DNA of 64,000 nt from Streptomyces sp. cg36 (GCF_041080675.1 NZ_CP163520.1:3410001-3474000); one strand, 5' to 3'. Shown: positions 37,386-46,516, counted from the first letter of the stretch. Notes: a model not told the origin generated them from the sequence alone. Made by a program: numbers and translations.

Positions 37386-38219
37386 GTGGAGGAGGACGAG
37401 GGCCTCACCTCGGAGCTGTTCATCGCCGTGGGCGAGCAGCTGAAGGTGCTGCGGCTGCGGGCGGGGCTGACCCAGAAGGAGTTCGGCCGTCTCGTCGGCT
37501 ACACCGAGAGCCAGATCTCGGCGCTGGAACGGGGCGTACGGACCACCCAGCCGGACTTCCTGGACAAGGCGGATGACGTCCTGGAGGCGGGAGGGGTGCT
37601 GCGGGTGGCCAGGAAGGCCATCGAACGGGCTCAGGCGAAGGCACGGACGCGGCATCCGGCGTGGTACCGGAACTACGCGCTGCTGGAGGCCGAGGCCATT
37701 GAGCTGCACCACTACGGCAGCCAGGCCGTGCACGGCCTGCTCCAGACCGAGGGGTATGCACGGGCCCTGTTCACCCAGCGGCGCCCCCTGTTGAGCGACG
37801 AGACCGTCGAGAAGCGCGTGGCCGACCGCCTTGCCCGCCAGGCGATGCTCGATGCCTGGCCCGCGCCGACGTTCAGTTTCGTGTTCCAAGAGGTTGTCCT
37901 GCAACATCCCATCGGCGGACACGCTGTATGGGCGGAGCAGCTCCGACAGCTCCTGCACATCGCCCGACTACGGACCGTCGAGCTCCAGGTCATGCCCACT
38001 GACCGTGAGGACTGCCCCGGCATCGACGGCCCGTTCACACTGCTAACCGCCAAGAAGGGGCAGCAGGTTGCGTACACGGAGATCCAGGGCCACCCTCGGT
38101 TGATCACAGATCCCGAAGAGGTCCGCGTCATCATCACTCGCTATGGGATCATCCGGGCGCAGGCTCTCACGCCCCGGGAGTCGCTGGCCCTGATCGAGAA
38201 GATGCTGGGAGACGCATGA
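37386..38219 (+). CDS. XRE-family regulator with DUF5753 domain (WhiJ-like)
   Basis: 277 aa. Residues ~15-75 are the helix-turn-helix (LRLRAGLTQKEFGRLVGYTESQISALERG); the remainder is the DUF5753 domain (IELHHYGSQAVHGLLQTEGYARAL, FVFQEVVLQHPIGG, VMPTDREDCPGIDGPFTLL). The GTG at 37386 follows GGAGG by 5 nt; an ATG at 37374 in the same frame overlaps that site. Base composition is slightly less GC-biased than its neighbours. The stop overlaps the DUF397 start (ATGA), so the two are coupled. Confidence 0.9.
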   Translation: MEEDEGLTSELFIAVGEQLKVLRLRAGLTQKEFGRLVGYTESQISALERGVRTTQPDFLDKADDVLEAGGVLRVARKAIERAQAKARTRHPAWYRNYALLEAEAIELHHYGSQAVHGLLQTEGYARALFTQRRPLLSDETVEKRVADRLARQAMLDAWPAPTFSFVFQEVVLQHPIGGHAVWAEQLRQLLHIARLRTVELQVMPTDREDCPGIDGPFTLLTAKKGQQVAYTEIQGHPRLITDPEEVRVIITRYGIIRAQALTPRESLALIEKMLGDA

Positions 38220-38443
38220 ACTGGTTCAAGAGCAGTTACAGCGACGGCGAGGGCGGCGCCTGCATCGAAGTCGCCTACGACTGGCGCAAGTCGAGTTACA
38301 GCGGCGCCGAAGGCGGCGAGTGCGTGGAGGTCGCCGCCCATCCCACCACCATCCACATCCGCGACTCCAAATGCGTCCCGGGACCCGAACTCCGCGTCCC
38401 CCCGGCCGCCTGGGCGGCCTTCGTCTCGTACGCCGCTCGGTAG
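38216..38443 (+). CDS. DUF397 protein with duplicated N-terminal motif
   Basis: 75 aa. DUF397 proteins normally begin with one W-x-KSSYS..GG.C(V/I)EVA motif. Here it occurs twice: WFKSSYSDGEGGACIEVA and WRKSSYSGAEGGECVEVA, followed by the usual IHIRDSK and AWAAFV. In the family such proteins act with the XRE partner and are related to BldB-type developmental regulators. ATGA overlap with the upstream gene. A hairpin follows. Confidence 0.9.
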   Translation: MNWFKSSYSDGEGGACIEVAYDWRKSSYSGAEGGECVEVAAHPTTIHIRDSKCVPGPELRVPPAAWAAFVSYAAR

Positions 38444-38453
38444 ACGCAAAGAC

Positions 38454-38486
38454 GCGGCTACGCCGATTCCGCATCGGCGTAGCCGC
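38454..38486. terminator. perfect 14-bp hairpin between convergent genes
   Basis: GCGGCTACGCCGAT / ATCGGCGTAGCCGC around a 5-nt loop, directly between the DUF397 and ricin-fold gene ends. Confidence 0.88.
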
Positions 38487-38497
38487 AGGCTCATCCG

Positions 38498-38935
38498 TCA
38501 CACGTTCTCGAAGCGCCACTTCTGGTTCTCGCGGCCTTCCCAGGGCTCGATGATGAGCTGGGTCTTCTCCTTCTCGTCGGGCAGCGTCGCGACGCCGTCC
38601 ATGTACGGGAAGTGGATGCGGTAGAGGTTGTCACCGACCGGCTCGATCGACCACTGCTGGCCGTACGGCTGCGTGGCGATCATCGGCGGGTAGATCCGGA
38701 TGATGCTCTGCGCGAAGAAGATCCGCGCGCCGCCGGAGGTGAGCTTGCTCTTGAGCTCGTACAGGTTCCCGGGGAACGCCTCGACCTCCCACTGCTGGTT
38801 CTCGCCCTTGTGGTAGCTGTAGCCGATGACCGGCGTGTTGGGCTCGGTGCGGGCGTCACGTACGTCGATCACCCGGTCCTGGTACGCGGCGTTCTTGATC
38901 GCGTAGGTTCCGTGGGTCAGGAACTCGGCTGCCAT
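38498..38935 (-). CDS. ricin-type beta-trefoil protein
   Basis: 145 aa with three trefoil-like units marked by Q-x-W: NQQWEVEA, GQQWSIEP and NQKWRFEN. No signal peptide is evident (MAAEFLTHG), so it may act inside the cell or leave by another route. Resembles ricin-B-lectin-2 proteins and fungal I66-type protease inhibitors; sugar binding versus protease inhibition cannot be decided. ATG at 38935 with a strong AGGAGG site. Confidence 0.75.
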   Translation of the reverse strand: MAAEFLTHGTYAIKNAAYQDRVIDVRDARTEPNTPVIGYSYHKGENQQWEVEAFPGNLYELKSKLTSGGARIFFAQSIIRIYPPMIATQPYGQQWSIEPVGDNLYRIHFPYMDGVATLPDEKEKTQLIIEPWEGRENQKWRFENV

Positions 38936-39050
38936 GAATCCTCCTGGGTGAACAAGGGGACGGCTTCGATCGAGCGAGCACCAACCTAGGCCGCGCCGGC
39001 CCGCGCCGTAACGGGCACTTCACGTCGTACGCCGCATTTCAGGATGGCCG

Positions 39051-39066
39051 GGGTGGTATACCACCC
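39051..39066. promoter_or_regulatory. 16-bp perfect palindrome GGGTGGTATACCACCC
   Basis: Self-complementary over all 16 bases with a TATA centre in otherwise very GC-rich DNA, about 115 nt upstream of the ricin-fold gene start. Possible operator; no regulator identified. Confidence 0.35.
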
Positions 39067-39206
39067 ACCCTCGCGTTTCCGGCCCCGCTGGCCGGGGTAT
39101 TACCGCCCGCCGGGGCAAAGGGCGAGCTCGCCGCCGTCAATGCCCGCAAGCGGAATGGCCAGCGCCGCCCGACACTTCGGCCGCCGCCCCGGTTCCGAAA
39201 CACGAA

Positions 39207-39238
39207 GGGGCCCGGCGCCGGAACCGGCGCCGGGCCCC
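39207..39238 (-). terminator. terminator after the RHS/membrane-protein unit
   Basis: GGGGCCCGGCGCCGG / CCGGCGCCGGGCCCC, 15 exact pairs with a 2-nt spacer, starting 19 nt beyond the stop at 39257. Confidence 0.85.
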
Positions 39239-39256
39239 TCCTCGGAGCGGACGGCC

Positions 39257-39619
39257 TCAGACCGCCAGCAGCTCCGGCTTCGGCATGACCGCCGAGGCGA
39301 AGACCACCTGGGTGAGGAGCATGATCCCGAACAGCGCTCCCCCGCCGCCCAGCGCCAGCGGCAGCACCGGCATGAGCAGCAGGAACGCCGCCGCCGTGCG
39401 GAAGCCTCCCGGCGTCCCGTACCTCTTGAGCAGGCCCAGGAGGAGGAGCAGGAAGAGCGAGACGGCCGCGACGAACAGCGCGAGGTCCACGCCGTCCGCG
39501 AGCTGCTCCGCGAAGGAGAGCGCGCCGCGCGGGGTCAGCGCCATCGCCAGGAACCAGCCGATCGCGCAGACCGGCACGTACCTCGCCGCACAGCGGGGGA
39601 ACCAGGGTGCGTGGGTCAC
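39257..39619 (-). CDS. small four-helix membrane protein, candidate immunity partner of the RHS protein
   Basis: 120 aa with about four hydrophobic segments (near YVPVCAIGWFLAMAL, ALFVAAVSLFLLLLLGLL, TAAAFLLLMPVLPLALG and LFGIMLLTQVVFASAV) joined by short loops. No family recognised. The GTG at 39619 overlaps the RHS stop as GTGA, giving tight translational coupling, with GAAGG about 10 nt upstream; an ATG at 39640 would overlap RHS by 25 nt. Immediate coupling to a polymorphic-toxin-like gene is the usual position of an immunity gene; the role is inference. Confidence 0.7.
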   Translation of the reverse strand: MTHAPWFPRCAARYVPVCAIGWFLAMALTPRGALSFAEQLADGVDLALFVAAVSLFLLLLLGLLKRYGTPGGFRTAAAFLLLMPVLPLALGGGGALFGIMLLTQVVFASAVMPKPELLAV

Positions 39620-42600
39620 TTCGGCGGGTCCTTCAGGCATTGGGCGGAGTTCCAGTACCGCATGTCCTTGTTGCCGTACCAGGGCATCGAGTCCAGGCCG
39701 GACACGTTGTCCATGCGGTCGTGGGCCACGACCACCGGCGGCTGGGCCCGACGGTACTGGACGACCTCCATGTCCGGGTAATGGTCTCCCTTCCTGGTCA
39801 CGGTGACCGAGCCCTTGTTGGCGGCGATCGTCACATGGGTGTCGACCGAGAACAGCGACATGAGGCTGTTGACTCCGGCGATGCCCAGGTCCAGTTTCGA
39901 CGAGTTCGAGTGGTACTGCCCGAGGAAGCTGTAGTTCACGATGTTGCGTCCGGTCACGGACTCCGACGGGTAGTCGTTGAGCGAGAGCGGGAACGCCGGG
40001 ATCATCCGGGACGGCGACTCGATGTCGTAGCCGTCGCCGCTCTGGCCCGCCTGCTGGAGCAGGTACGACGAGACGTGCTTGACCGACGGCTTGGTGTGGG
40101 ACGGCGAGACCTTGAAGGTCACGTCACCCGTGGCCGTGTCCCAGAACAGGACCATGCGGTAGGCGGCGTCCGGGTCGTTGGAGTACTCGCGGTCGTCGCC
40201 GAGCAGCTGGTAGCCCAGGCCCGGGATCTTCATCGCGTCCTTGGTGTGGATGAAGAACCGCATCATGATGATGCCCCGGTCGGGCCCCTTGCCGACGTTG
40301 AAGTGGCCGAACTGGGCGCCCTTCTCGCCGTGCGACCACATCGCCCGCACCGCGCGGGCGTAGGACGACCGGACGGTGTGGGCGACCTTGTGCACGATGC
40401 GGCGCACGATCCGCTTCACCGCGTGGACGACCTTCTTCACCGCGTGCTTGATCGCCTTGACCACGTGCCCGATGTGGAACTGGCCGCTCGGGTCGCTGTC
40501 GGTGACCGGCGAGTTGTTGGCGTACGCGTACCCGTTGATCTGCTGCGGGTCCGAGAGGTCCATGACCGGGTCCACCGAGGCGAACCGGCCGTTCTCCGCG
40601 TCGTACTCGCGGGCGCCCAGGTGGGTCAGGCCCGTGGACTTGTCGGTGACGCCGCCCACGAAGCCGTGGTCGCCCGGCCAGCCCGTCTGCGGCTGGGTGC
40701 CGCGCGGGGTGCCGAAGGGGCCGGAGGCGCGCCGGGTGACCGCCAGGGTCACCGAGTCGACGGCCACCTCGTCGGTGCCCTGGGCGTCGCTGAGCAGATA
40801 GGTCACCGAGCCGTCCGAGCCGCGCGCGACGGTCGTGTTGCCCGCCGAGTAGTAGCGCACGCCCGAGACCGAGTTGCCCGCCGTCTTCAGCGTCAGCTCC
40901 TCGGCGCCCAGGTACAGGGTCACCGCGCCCGGGTCCCGGCGCAGCAGCCGGGAGCCGTCCGCGTCGTAGAGGAACGTGGAGGTCTGGCCGCCGATCGTGG
41001 AGGAGGCGAGGTTGCCCTCGGCGTCCCAGGTCAGCTTCTGGTCACCGGAGGCGGTGACCCGCCGGGTGGTGTTGCCGGAGGCGTCGTACTCGAAGGAGTC
41101 GGTGCGCGCCCCGGGGCCGGTGACGTCGACGGTGTCCATGCCGTGCGGCCGGGTCTCGCCGGGCTGCGGGTAGGAGTAGCCGCGCCGCACGTCCTTGCTG
41201 GTGTCGCCGGACACGTCGTGCCGGACCTCGGAGGCCCGGTTGCCGACCGTGTCGTAGCCGTAGGAGAACCAGTACGGGTCGGGGCCGCCCACCTTGGGCC
41301 TCACGCCCGTCGACGGCGTCAGCGCGCAGTCGTCCGTACCGGTCCACGCGTGCGAGAGCCGCGCCGCGAAGTCGTACGTGAAGCACTGCGTGTCGGTGCT
41401 CGCCTTGTCGTCGCGGTCGTCGCGGATGCGGGTGATGTTGCCCGCCGGGTCGTAGCCGTAGGACTTGCTGTCGATGGTCTGCGGGCCGCTCGACTCGCGG
41501 TCGTTGACCACCGTGCTGAGCCGGTGCGTGTCCTCCTCGTAGGTGTACGTCTGGACCGTGCGGGCGCCGACCGAGCCGAGCACGGTCTGCAGGATGTCGC
41601 CGGACGGCGAGTACTGGTTGCCCAGCGAGTAGACGTCCGTGCCGTTGCCGACCGTGGTCGCCAGGCCGTAGTCCGTGTAGCCCTGGCGGACGGTCTCCGC
41701 GGGCAGCCCGCCGCCGGCCGGGAAGGTCGTGGTGTTGGCGAGGCCCGTGGTCGGGGTGTAGGTCGAGCCGAACTCGTAGGTGCCCTGGAGCTTGCCCTCG
41801 GCCGCCGGAACCGTGATCACCGAACCGGTGGCCCGGCCCGAGGCGTCATAGCCCTTCACGGCCGTGGTGTAGGCGTTGCCGTTGTCCCAGCGGGTCGACG
41901 AGCTGAGCATCTTCTTGCCGCCGGTCAGCGAGTCGTAGGCCCACTCGGCGAGCTTGGGGCCGGTGACGCCGTCCTTGCGCAGACTGGTGGGGCGGCCGAT
42001 CTCGTCGTACGTGTACGCGAGCGTGGTGCCCCGGGCGTCCTTGGTGGTCTCCGTCTTGCCATCGGGGGTGTAGGTCGTGGTGACCGCGCCCTTGTCCGGG
42101 TCCGAGGAGGTGATCTGACGGCCGCGCAGGTCGAAGGTGGACGACCAGGTGTTGCCCGCCGCGTCGACCAGCCGGGTCAGCCGGTCCGAGGTGTCGTAGC
42201 TGTACTTCAGCGCCTCGTACTTGTCGGCGCTCGCGCCGATCACCGGGTTGCCGTCCTTGTACTGGCGCAGCTCCACCGCCTTGTCGTGGGCGTTGCTGAT
42301 CACCAGCGTGGCGGTGGCCCCGCTCGGCGGGACCGTCGCCGTCCAGTCGCCGCCGTAGCTGGTGGTCGTGCGCCACCGCTCGGTGCCCTTGGTGAGGGCG
42401 ATGGCGGCGGTGGTGCGGCCCATGCCGTCGAACTCGGTCACGGTCTGCGCCGGGACCTGGTTGTCCGCCACCGAGAAGAGCACCGGCGCGGTCGGCTGGT
42501 CGTTGTAGTACTCGGCGTTGTCCTTGTAGACCCGGCCCTGGCTGTCGTAGAAGCTGTCCGTGATCAGCCGGCCCGTGCCGCCGTACGCGTCGGTCTGCAC

Positions 42601-45600
42601 CTGCCGCTTGCGCAGCAGACCGTCGTAGAGCGTCACCGCCTTGCGGTACTTGCCGCTCTCCAGCAGCGTGTTGGAGGTGACGGCCGTGGGACCGTCGTCG
42701 CGCACCTGGTAGGAGAAGGTGACGTCGGCCGAGGCGGGCTTGACCCGGCCCGGCTTCCAGGCGGCGGTGAGCTGCCCGAGCGCGTCGTACTCCTGGCTGG
42801 TGACCCGGCCGTTGGCGTCCGTCGCCTTCAGGGTGAGCCCGCGCAGCCCGTCGAGGTCGACGCTGGTGACGAACCCCTTGTTGTCGGTGGTCTTCACCGT
42901 GGTGGGCTGGGCACCGGTCGCGGGGGTGTACGCGGTGAGGGTCTTGGCCCCGGCCGCGTCGACCGTCTGCGTCATCCGGCCGTACGCGTCGTACAGCGCG
43001 GTGGAGGTGGCCACGAAGACCGGCAGCCCGGCCGTGTAGTGGTCCAGCTCCTCGATCCTGGACGGCAGCGCCTTGCCCGCGACGGGCGCGGCGCCGTACG
43101 CGCTGGTGTCGTACGTGGTGCGGGTCTCGCCGGTCACGGTCGCGGCGGTGGCCGCCGTGGCGCAGGTGGTGGAGCTCTTCTGCTCGTCGGCGATGTAGGA
43201 GACCAGGTAGGCGGTGGTGTCCGGGGTGACGTACGTGGTGCGGGTGCACTGCTCGTCGCCGGAGACCGCCAGATCGCCCTCGTCCGAGGTGGTGAGGGTC
43301 TGGCCGTACGCGTCGAAGGTGTCCGTCGAGCGCGTGGTCCGCCAGCTCCCGTCGTCCATCAGGGAACGGCCGGTGGTGACGTCGGTGTCCGTCTGGTAGG
43401 CGTGCAGGTCGGTCGTGCCGGGGCGGGCCTGCGTCGCGGTCTGCTTCGACCACGGCTTCTCCACCGACGACTCGACGATCCTGCCGCCGTCCTTGTCGTA
43501 GCTGACGCTCTCCAGCTCCTTGCCGCTGTACTGCTCGGCATCGGTGTAGAGCGCGCCGAAGGAGTCGGCCACCTGGGCGCCGTCAAGTCCCCGCAGGTAT
43601 GTCGTCTCCGACAAAGTCCTGTTTGTCGTGCCGGTGCGGGTGCGGACCTTGCCGTAGCCGCGGTAGTCGCTGTACGTGCGGTGCTTGTCGAGGGTGAACT
43701 CGCTGGTGTCCTTGGCCCAGGCGATGCCGCCCAGGTACTCGTACTCGGTCACCTCGGAGTCGGTGCCCGCGACCTTGTCGTCCTCGGTCACCTTGTTCAC
43801 CACGTACTTGTGGAACCAGTCCTTCACCGGCTGGCTGCCGCCCTCGGGGGTCCACCAGGTCGGGAAGCAGCGCTTGGTGTTGGTGGCCTCGTCCGGGGGG
43901 CTCGCGTAGGTGCACTCGGTGGGCGAGTACTCGACGAGCGTGTCGCCGCCGTACTCCGAACCGACCTTGGTGATGCGGTACTTGTTGAGCGGCGGACGGC
44001 CCTCGGAGGAGTCCACGCGGTTGGGCATCAGGGTGCCGCCGAACGTCACCGCCGGGTTGGACAGGGGGGTGCCGCCCGCCTTGCCGGTGTGGGTGATCGA
44101 GTCGAGCCACAGCCCGTTGCCGCCGGTGTCACCGGTGCCGGGGAAGCTCTGCCCGAACGTCCAGGTGTCGATGTCGGCGTAGCCGGTGCCCTTGAGCACC
44201 TGGGTGGTGACCGAGGTCAGCCGCTTCTTGGACCAGAACGACGGCGAGCCGTTGAGGCAGTCCGCGCCGACCGCGCAGACCTCGTCGACGGGGGTGTCCG
44301 GCCAGTTCGAGGCGTGCGCCTTGTCGAAGGCGCAGTCGGTGGTGGTGCCCAGGCAGCGGTCCGCCATCGCGAAGTTGACCTTGGCGGCGGGCTGGGCCGC
44401 GTACACCTGCCCGGCGCGGTGGCCGTACTCGATGTGGTCGAGGTAGCCCGCGCGGGCGTAACTCGCGTCCGCCTTGGGCTTGGTGGTCGTGGAGCCGCCG
44501 GAGTTCTTGGCGTACGCGTTCTTCTCCTGGGTGTAGAAGAGCGCCATCGCGTTGCCGTGCGGGTCGACGACGTAGTCCAGGTTCCAGCGCCACGCCTGGT
44601 TGCGGACGGAGTCCGTGAAGGCGGTCGCGTGCCCCGGCTCGCCGGTGTGGTTGCCGTAGACCGGGACCGTGTACGCCGAGGCGGTCTCGGTCTTGCCGGT
44701 GGCCCAGCCGGGCAGCCGGTTCTTGCCGAACCAGTACTGGGTGCCGTCGAGCGTGGTCACCTTCCAGTACTCGTTGTCGTCGTCGCCGTTGTTGGTGTCG
44801 GTGGCGGTGCCCTTGACGCGCTCGATCCGGGAGCCGTCGTCGTCGGCCGGGCGCCAGGTGTCGCCCGTGCCGGTCCTCACCAGCGCGGTGGAGGCCCCGT
44901 TCAGGGACATCACGGCGTTGTCCGAACGCCAGCACAGGTCACCGGACTTGGCCGGGGCGTTGGTGCCCGTGCCGCTGTCGTCCTTGCAGGCCATGTACTG
45001 CCGCTCGATGAACCCCATCTCCATCGACCAGCCCTCGCCGAGCGCGGAGGGCTGGTTGTTGGTGGAGGCGGTCCGCCCGTCGACGGACGAGGAGGAGTAG
45101 CCGAGCCCCAGCTTGGGACTCAGATCCCCCGGCACCGGCGGCACGGCCAGCGGATACGACCAGGAGAACCCGCCCTCGTTGCCTCCGACGGTCCAACTCC
45201 CGGAGGGCGAGAGGGAGGTGGCCTTGAAGTCGCCGTTGGCCCCGTCGGGGGTGGCGGTGGCGGCGAGCACGGTGAAGGGGGCGGCTGCGCTCTGCGCCCC
45301 GGTGGCTGCGGCCTGCTTCGAGGGGGCGGCTGCGGCCTGCTTCGAGGGGGCGGCTGCGGCCTGCTTTCCGGCGGCGGCCGTGCCCTGCTTCGCGGACTCC
45401 GCCGTGCCCCGCTCTCCGGCCGCGGCTGCACCCTGCTTTCCGGGCGCCGCCGCGGTGTCCGGTGCCAGGGCGACCTCGGCGGTCAGTGCGCCCGCCTTCG
45501 CGTCGTTGCGCGACGCCAGCGGCGTCATGGTCCGGCACTCCGCCTTCTCCGGAGTGCTCAGCGCGCACGCGGGCAGCTGCACCAGCCGCAGCCGACTGCC

Positions 45601-46230
45601 CCAGTCCGCCCCGTACGCCCCCCGGAACGCGGTGTAGTCCAGCCGCACGGAGGCCCGCCCGGACGCCGCCCCGCGGTCGTCGCGCGCGACCCCGAGGACG
45701 ACGCCGTCCAGGCCGAGCCGGTCGGCCGCCGCGCGATCGGCCATCCGCACCCGCACCTTGGCGGGCGCGCTCCCGCCCGCGCCCGCCAGTGGCGCGGCGG
45801 ACCGCTCCTTGGCCGCCGTCGGCGCCACCGGGGCGACACCCACCGGACTGCCCGGCGCGGCGGCATGACGCGATCCGGCCACACTTCGCCCCGCCGCGCT
45901 CTTTGCCAACGCATCGGCCGCGACGCCGGAGAGGTCGACCTCGCTGTCTCCGGCCTTCGGCCAGCTCACCTTCGGCGCCCGCCACGGCCGCCGCGCGGTC
46001 TCGCTCTGCCCGGCGGCACTCTCTTTGCCCAGCTCGGAGCCGGTGACCGAGGCCGTCTTCTGGACCGAGCGGACCGAGAAGTCGACCCGTCCGGCGGCTG
46101 CGGCGACGCTCGGCAGCAGCGTGACGAGCACGGCGCTCGCCGTGAGCGCGCCGAGCGCGGTGGTGGCCCGGCGTCTGACTCCCCCCGCATCGTCGTCGTA
46201 TCTCAAAGTCCCCACCCGTGAACGACTCAC
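39616..46230 (-). CDS. RHS/YD-repeat secreted protein with unassigned C-terminal domain
   Basis: 2204 aa. N-terminal signal-like segment (basic RRRATT then hydrophobic to AAAAG, ~45). Residues ~265-320 contain Lys/Gln/Ala repeats. From ~340 the SpvB/TcdB-like entry (GLGYSSSSVDGR) leads into a long YD-repeat shell. The RHS core signature (THLGAREYDAENGRFASVDP, then YANNSPVTDSDPSG) ends near residue 1914. The last ~290 residues are a distinct domain starting with a Lys/Arg/His-rich amphipathic stretch. RHS shells enclose and release C-terminal effectors; this effector is unknown. GTG at 46230 follows GGAG. Confidence 0.92.
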   Translation of the reverse strand: MSRSRVGTLRYDDDAGGVRRRATTALGALTASAVLVTLLPSVAAAAGRVDFSVRSVQKTASVTGSELGKESAAGQSETARRPWRAPKVSWPKAGDSEVDLSGVAADALAKSAAGRSVAGSRHAAAPGSPVGVAPVAPTAAKERSAAPLAGAGGSAPAKVRVRMADRAAADRLGLDGVVLGVARDDRGAASGRASVRLDYTAFRGAYGADWGSRLRLVQLPACALSTPEKAECRTMTPLASRNDAKAGALTAEVALAPDTAAAPGKQGAAAAGERGTAESAKQGTAAAGKQAAAAPSKQAAAAPSKQAAATGAQSAAAPFTVLAATATPDGANGDFKATSLSPSGSWTVGGNEGGFSWSYPLAVPPVPGDLSPKLGLGYSSSSVDGRTASTNNQPSALGEGWSMEMGFIERQYMACKDDSGTGTNAPAKSGDLCWRSDNAVMSLNGASTALVRTGTGDTWRPADDDGSRIERVKGTATDTNNGDDDNEYWKVTTLDGTQYWFGKNRLPGWATGKTETASAYTVPVYGNHTGEPGHATAFTDSVRNQAWRWNLDYVVDPHGNAMALFYTQEKNAYAKNSGGSTTTKPKADASYARAGYLDHIEYGHRAGQVYAAQPAAKVNFAMADRCLGTTTDCAFDKAHASNWPDTPVDEVCAVGADCLNGSPSFWSKKRLTSVTTQVLKGTGYADIDTWTFGQSFPGTGDTGGNGLWLDSITHTGKAGGTPLSNPAVTFGGTLMPNRVDSSEGRPPLNKYRITKVGSEYGGDTLVEYSPTECTYASPPDEATNTKRCFPTWWTPEGGSQPVKDWFHKYVVNKVTEDDKVAGTDSEVTEYEYLGGIAWAKDTSEFTLDKHRTYSDYRGYGKVRTRTGTTNRTLSETTYLRGLDGAQVADSFGALYTDAEQYSGKELESVSYDKDGGRIVESSVEKPWSKQTATQARPGTTDLHAYQTDTDVTTGRSLMDDGSWRTTRSTDTFDAYGQTLTTSDEGDLAVSGDEQCTRTTYVTPDTTAYLVSYIADEQKSSTTCATAATAATVTGETRTTYDTSAYGAAPVAGKALPSRIEELDHYTAGLPVFVATSTALYDAYGRMTQTVDAAGAKTLTAYTPATGAQPTTVKTTDNKGFVTSVDLDGLRGLTLKATDANGRVTSQEYDALGQLTAAWKPGRVKPASADVTFSYQVRDDGPTAVTSNTLLESGKYRKAVTLYDGLLRKRQVQTDAYGGTGRLITDSFYDSQGRVYKDNAEYYNDQPTAPVLFSVADNQVPAQTVTEFDGMGRTTAAIALTKGTERWRTTTSYGGDWTATVPPSGATATLVISNAHDKAVELRQYKDGNPVIGASADKYEALKYSYDTSDRLTRLVDAAGNTWSSTFDLRGRQITSSDPDKGAVTTTYTPDGKTETTKDARGTTLAYTYDEIGRPTSLRKDGVTGPKLAEWAYDSLTGGKKMLSSSTRWDNGNAYTTAVKGYDASGRATGSVITVPAAEGKLQGTYEFGSTYTPTTGLANTTTFPAGGGLPAETVRQGYTDYGLATTVGNGTDVYSLGNQYSPSGDILQTVLGSVGARTVQTYTYEEDTHRLSTVVNDRESSGPQTIDSKSYGYDPAGNITRIRDDRDDKASTDTQCFTYDFAARLSHAWTGTDDCALTPSTGVRPKVGGPDPYWFSYGYDTVGNRASEVRHDVSGDTSKDVRRGYSYPQPGETRPHGMDTVDVTGPGARTDSFEYDASGNTTRRVTASGDQKLTWDAEGNLASSTIGGQTSTFLYDADGSRLLRRDPGAVTLYLGAEELTLKTAGNSVSGVRYYSAGNTTVARGSDGSVTYLLSDAQGTDEVAVDSVTLAVTRRASGPFGTPRGTQPQTGWPGDHGFVGGVTDKSTGLTHLGAREYDAENGRFASVDPVMDLSDPQQINGYAYANNSPVTDSDPSGQFHIGHVVKAIKHAVKKVVHAVKRIVRRIVHKVAHTVRSSYARAVRAMWSHGEKGAQFGHFNVGKGPDRGIIMMRFFIHTKDAMKIPGLGYQLLGDDREYSNDPDAAYRMVLFWDTATGDVTFKVSPSHTKPSVKHVSSYLLQQAGQSGDGYDIESPSRMIPAFPLSLNDYPSESVTGRNIVNYSFLGQYHSNSSKLDLGIAGVNSLMSLFSVDTHVTIAANKGSVTVTRKGDHYPDMEVVQYRRAQPPVVVAHDRMDNVSGLDSMPWYGNKDMRYWNSAQCLKDPPK
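45308..45379. repeat. 24-bp tandem repeats in the RHS gene
   Basis: Two exact 24-bp units (45308-45331, 45332-45355) and a degenerate third encode Ala-rich Lys/Gln blocks such as AAAAPSKQ in the linker before the YD-repeat shell. Length variation here would stay in frame. Confidence 0.8.
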
Positions 46231-46516
46231 CTGGAAGTCTCCAACTCTCCGTATTCAGCTCAAAAAGGCGCCCCATCTCCGGGACGCCTGGGGGAACTTA
46301 ACACCAAGGAATTTATGGGTGGAAGAACAATTCATAGCGCGAACACCGCAGTTGAGAGGGGATGTAACGAGACGAGAACGATCGCCGAAGCATACGCACG
46401 CAAAGGGGCGACCAAGGGTGCGAACGGGCCAGTTCGGACCTTATTCCGGCGTTACGCTCCCGCTCTGCAAGCAGCATTGACCAATATGAGGGTGGGGACT
46501 GGTGAGGGGACATCAC

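Larger units (their letters stand above)
38936..39256. other. 321-bp intergenic region
   Basis: No gene seen. It contains the perfect palindrome GGGTGGTATACCACCC at 39051-39066 and a 15-bp hairpin at 39207-39238 that ends the RHS/membrane-protein unit. The promoter of the ricin-fold gene should lie at its left end. Confidence 0.6.

Noticed and set aside
38936..39256. Small gene in the gap before the ricin-fold protein
   Set aside because: Open frames exist but have no ribosome-binding site, no codon bias and overlap the palindrome and terminator hairpin.
39607..46221. Uninterrupted frame of about 2200 codons opposite the RHS gene
   Set aside because: It is the GC-bias mirror of the RHS frame: Arg/Val/Gly/His-rich with no domains, no start context and a composition typical of antisense shadow. 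The same applies to the long frame at 6009-9452 opposite nuoL/nuoM.
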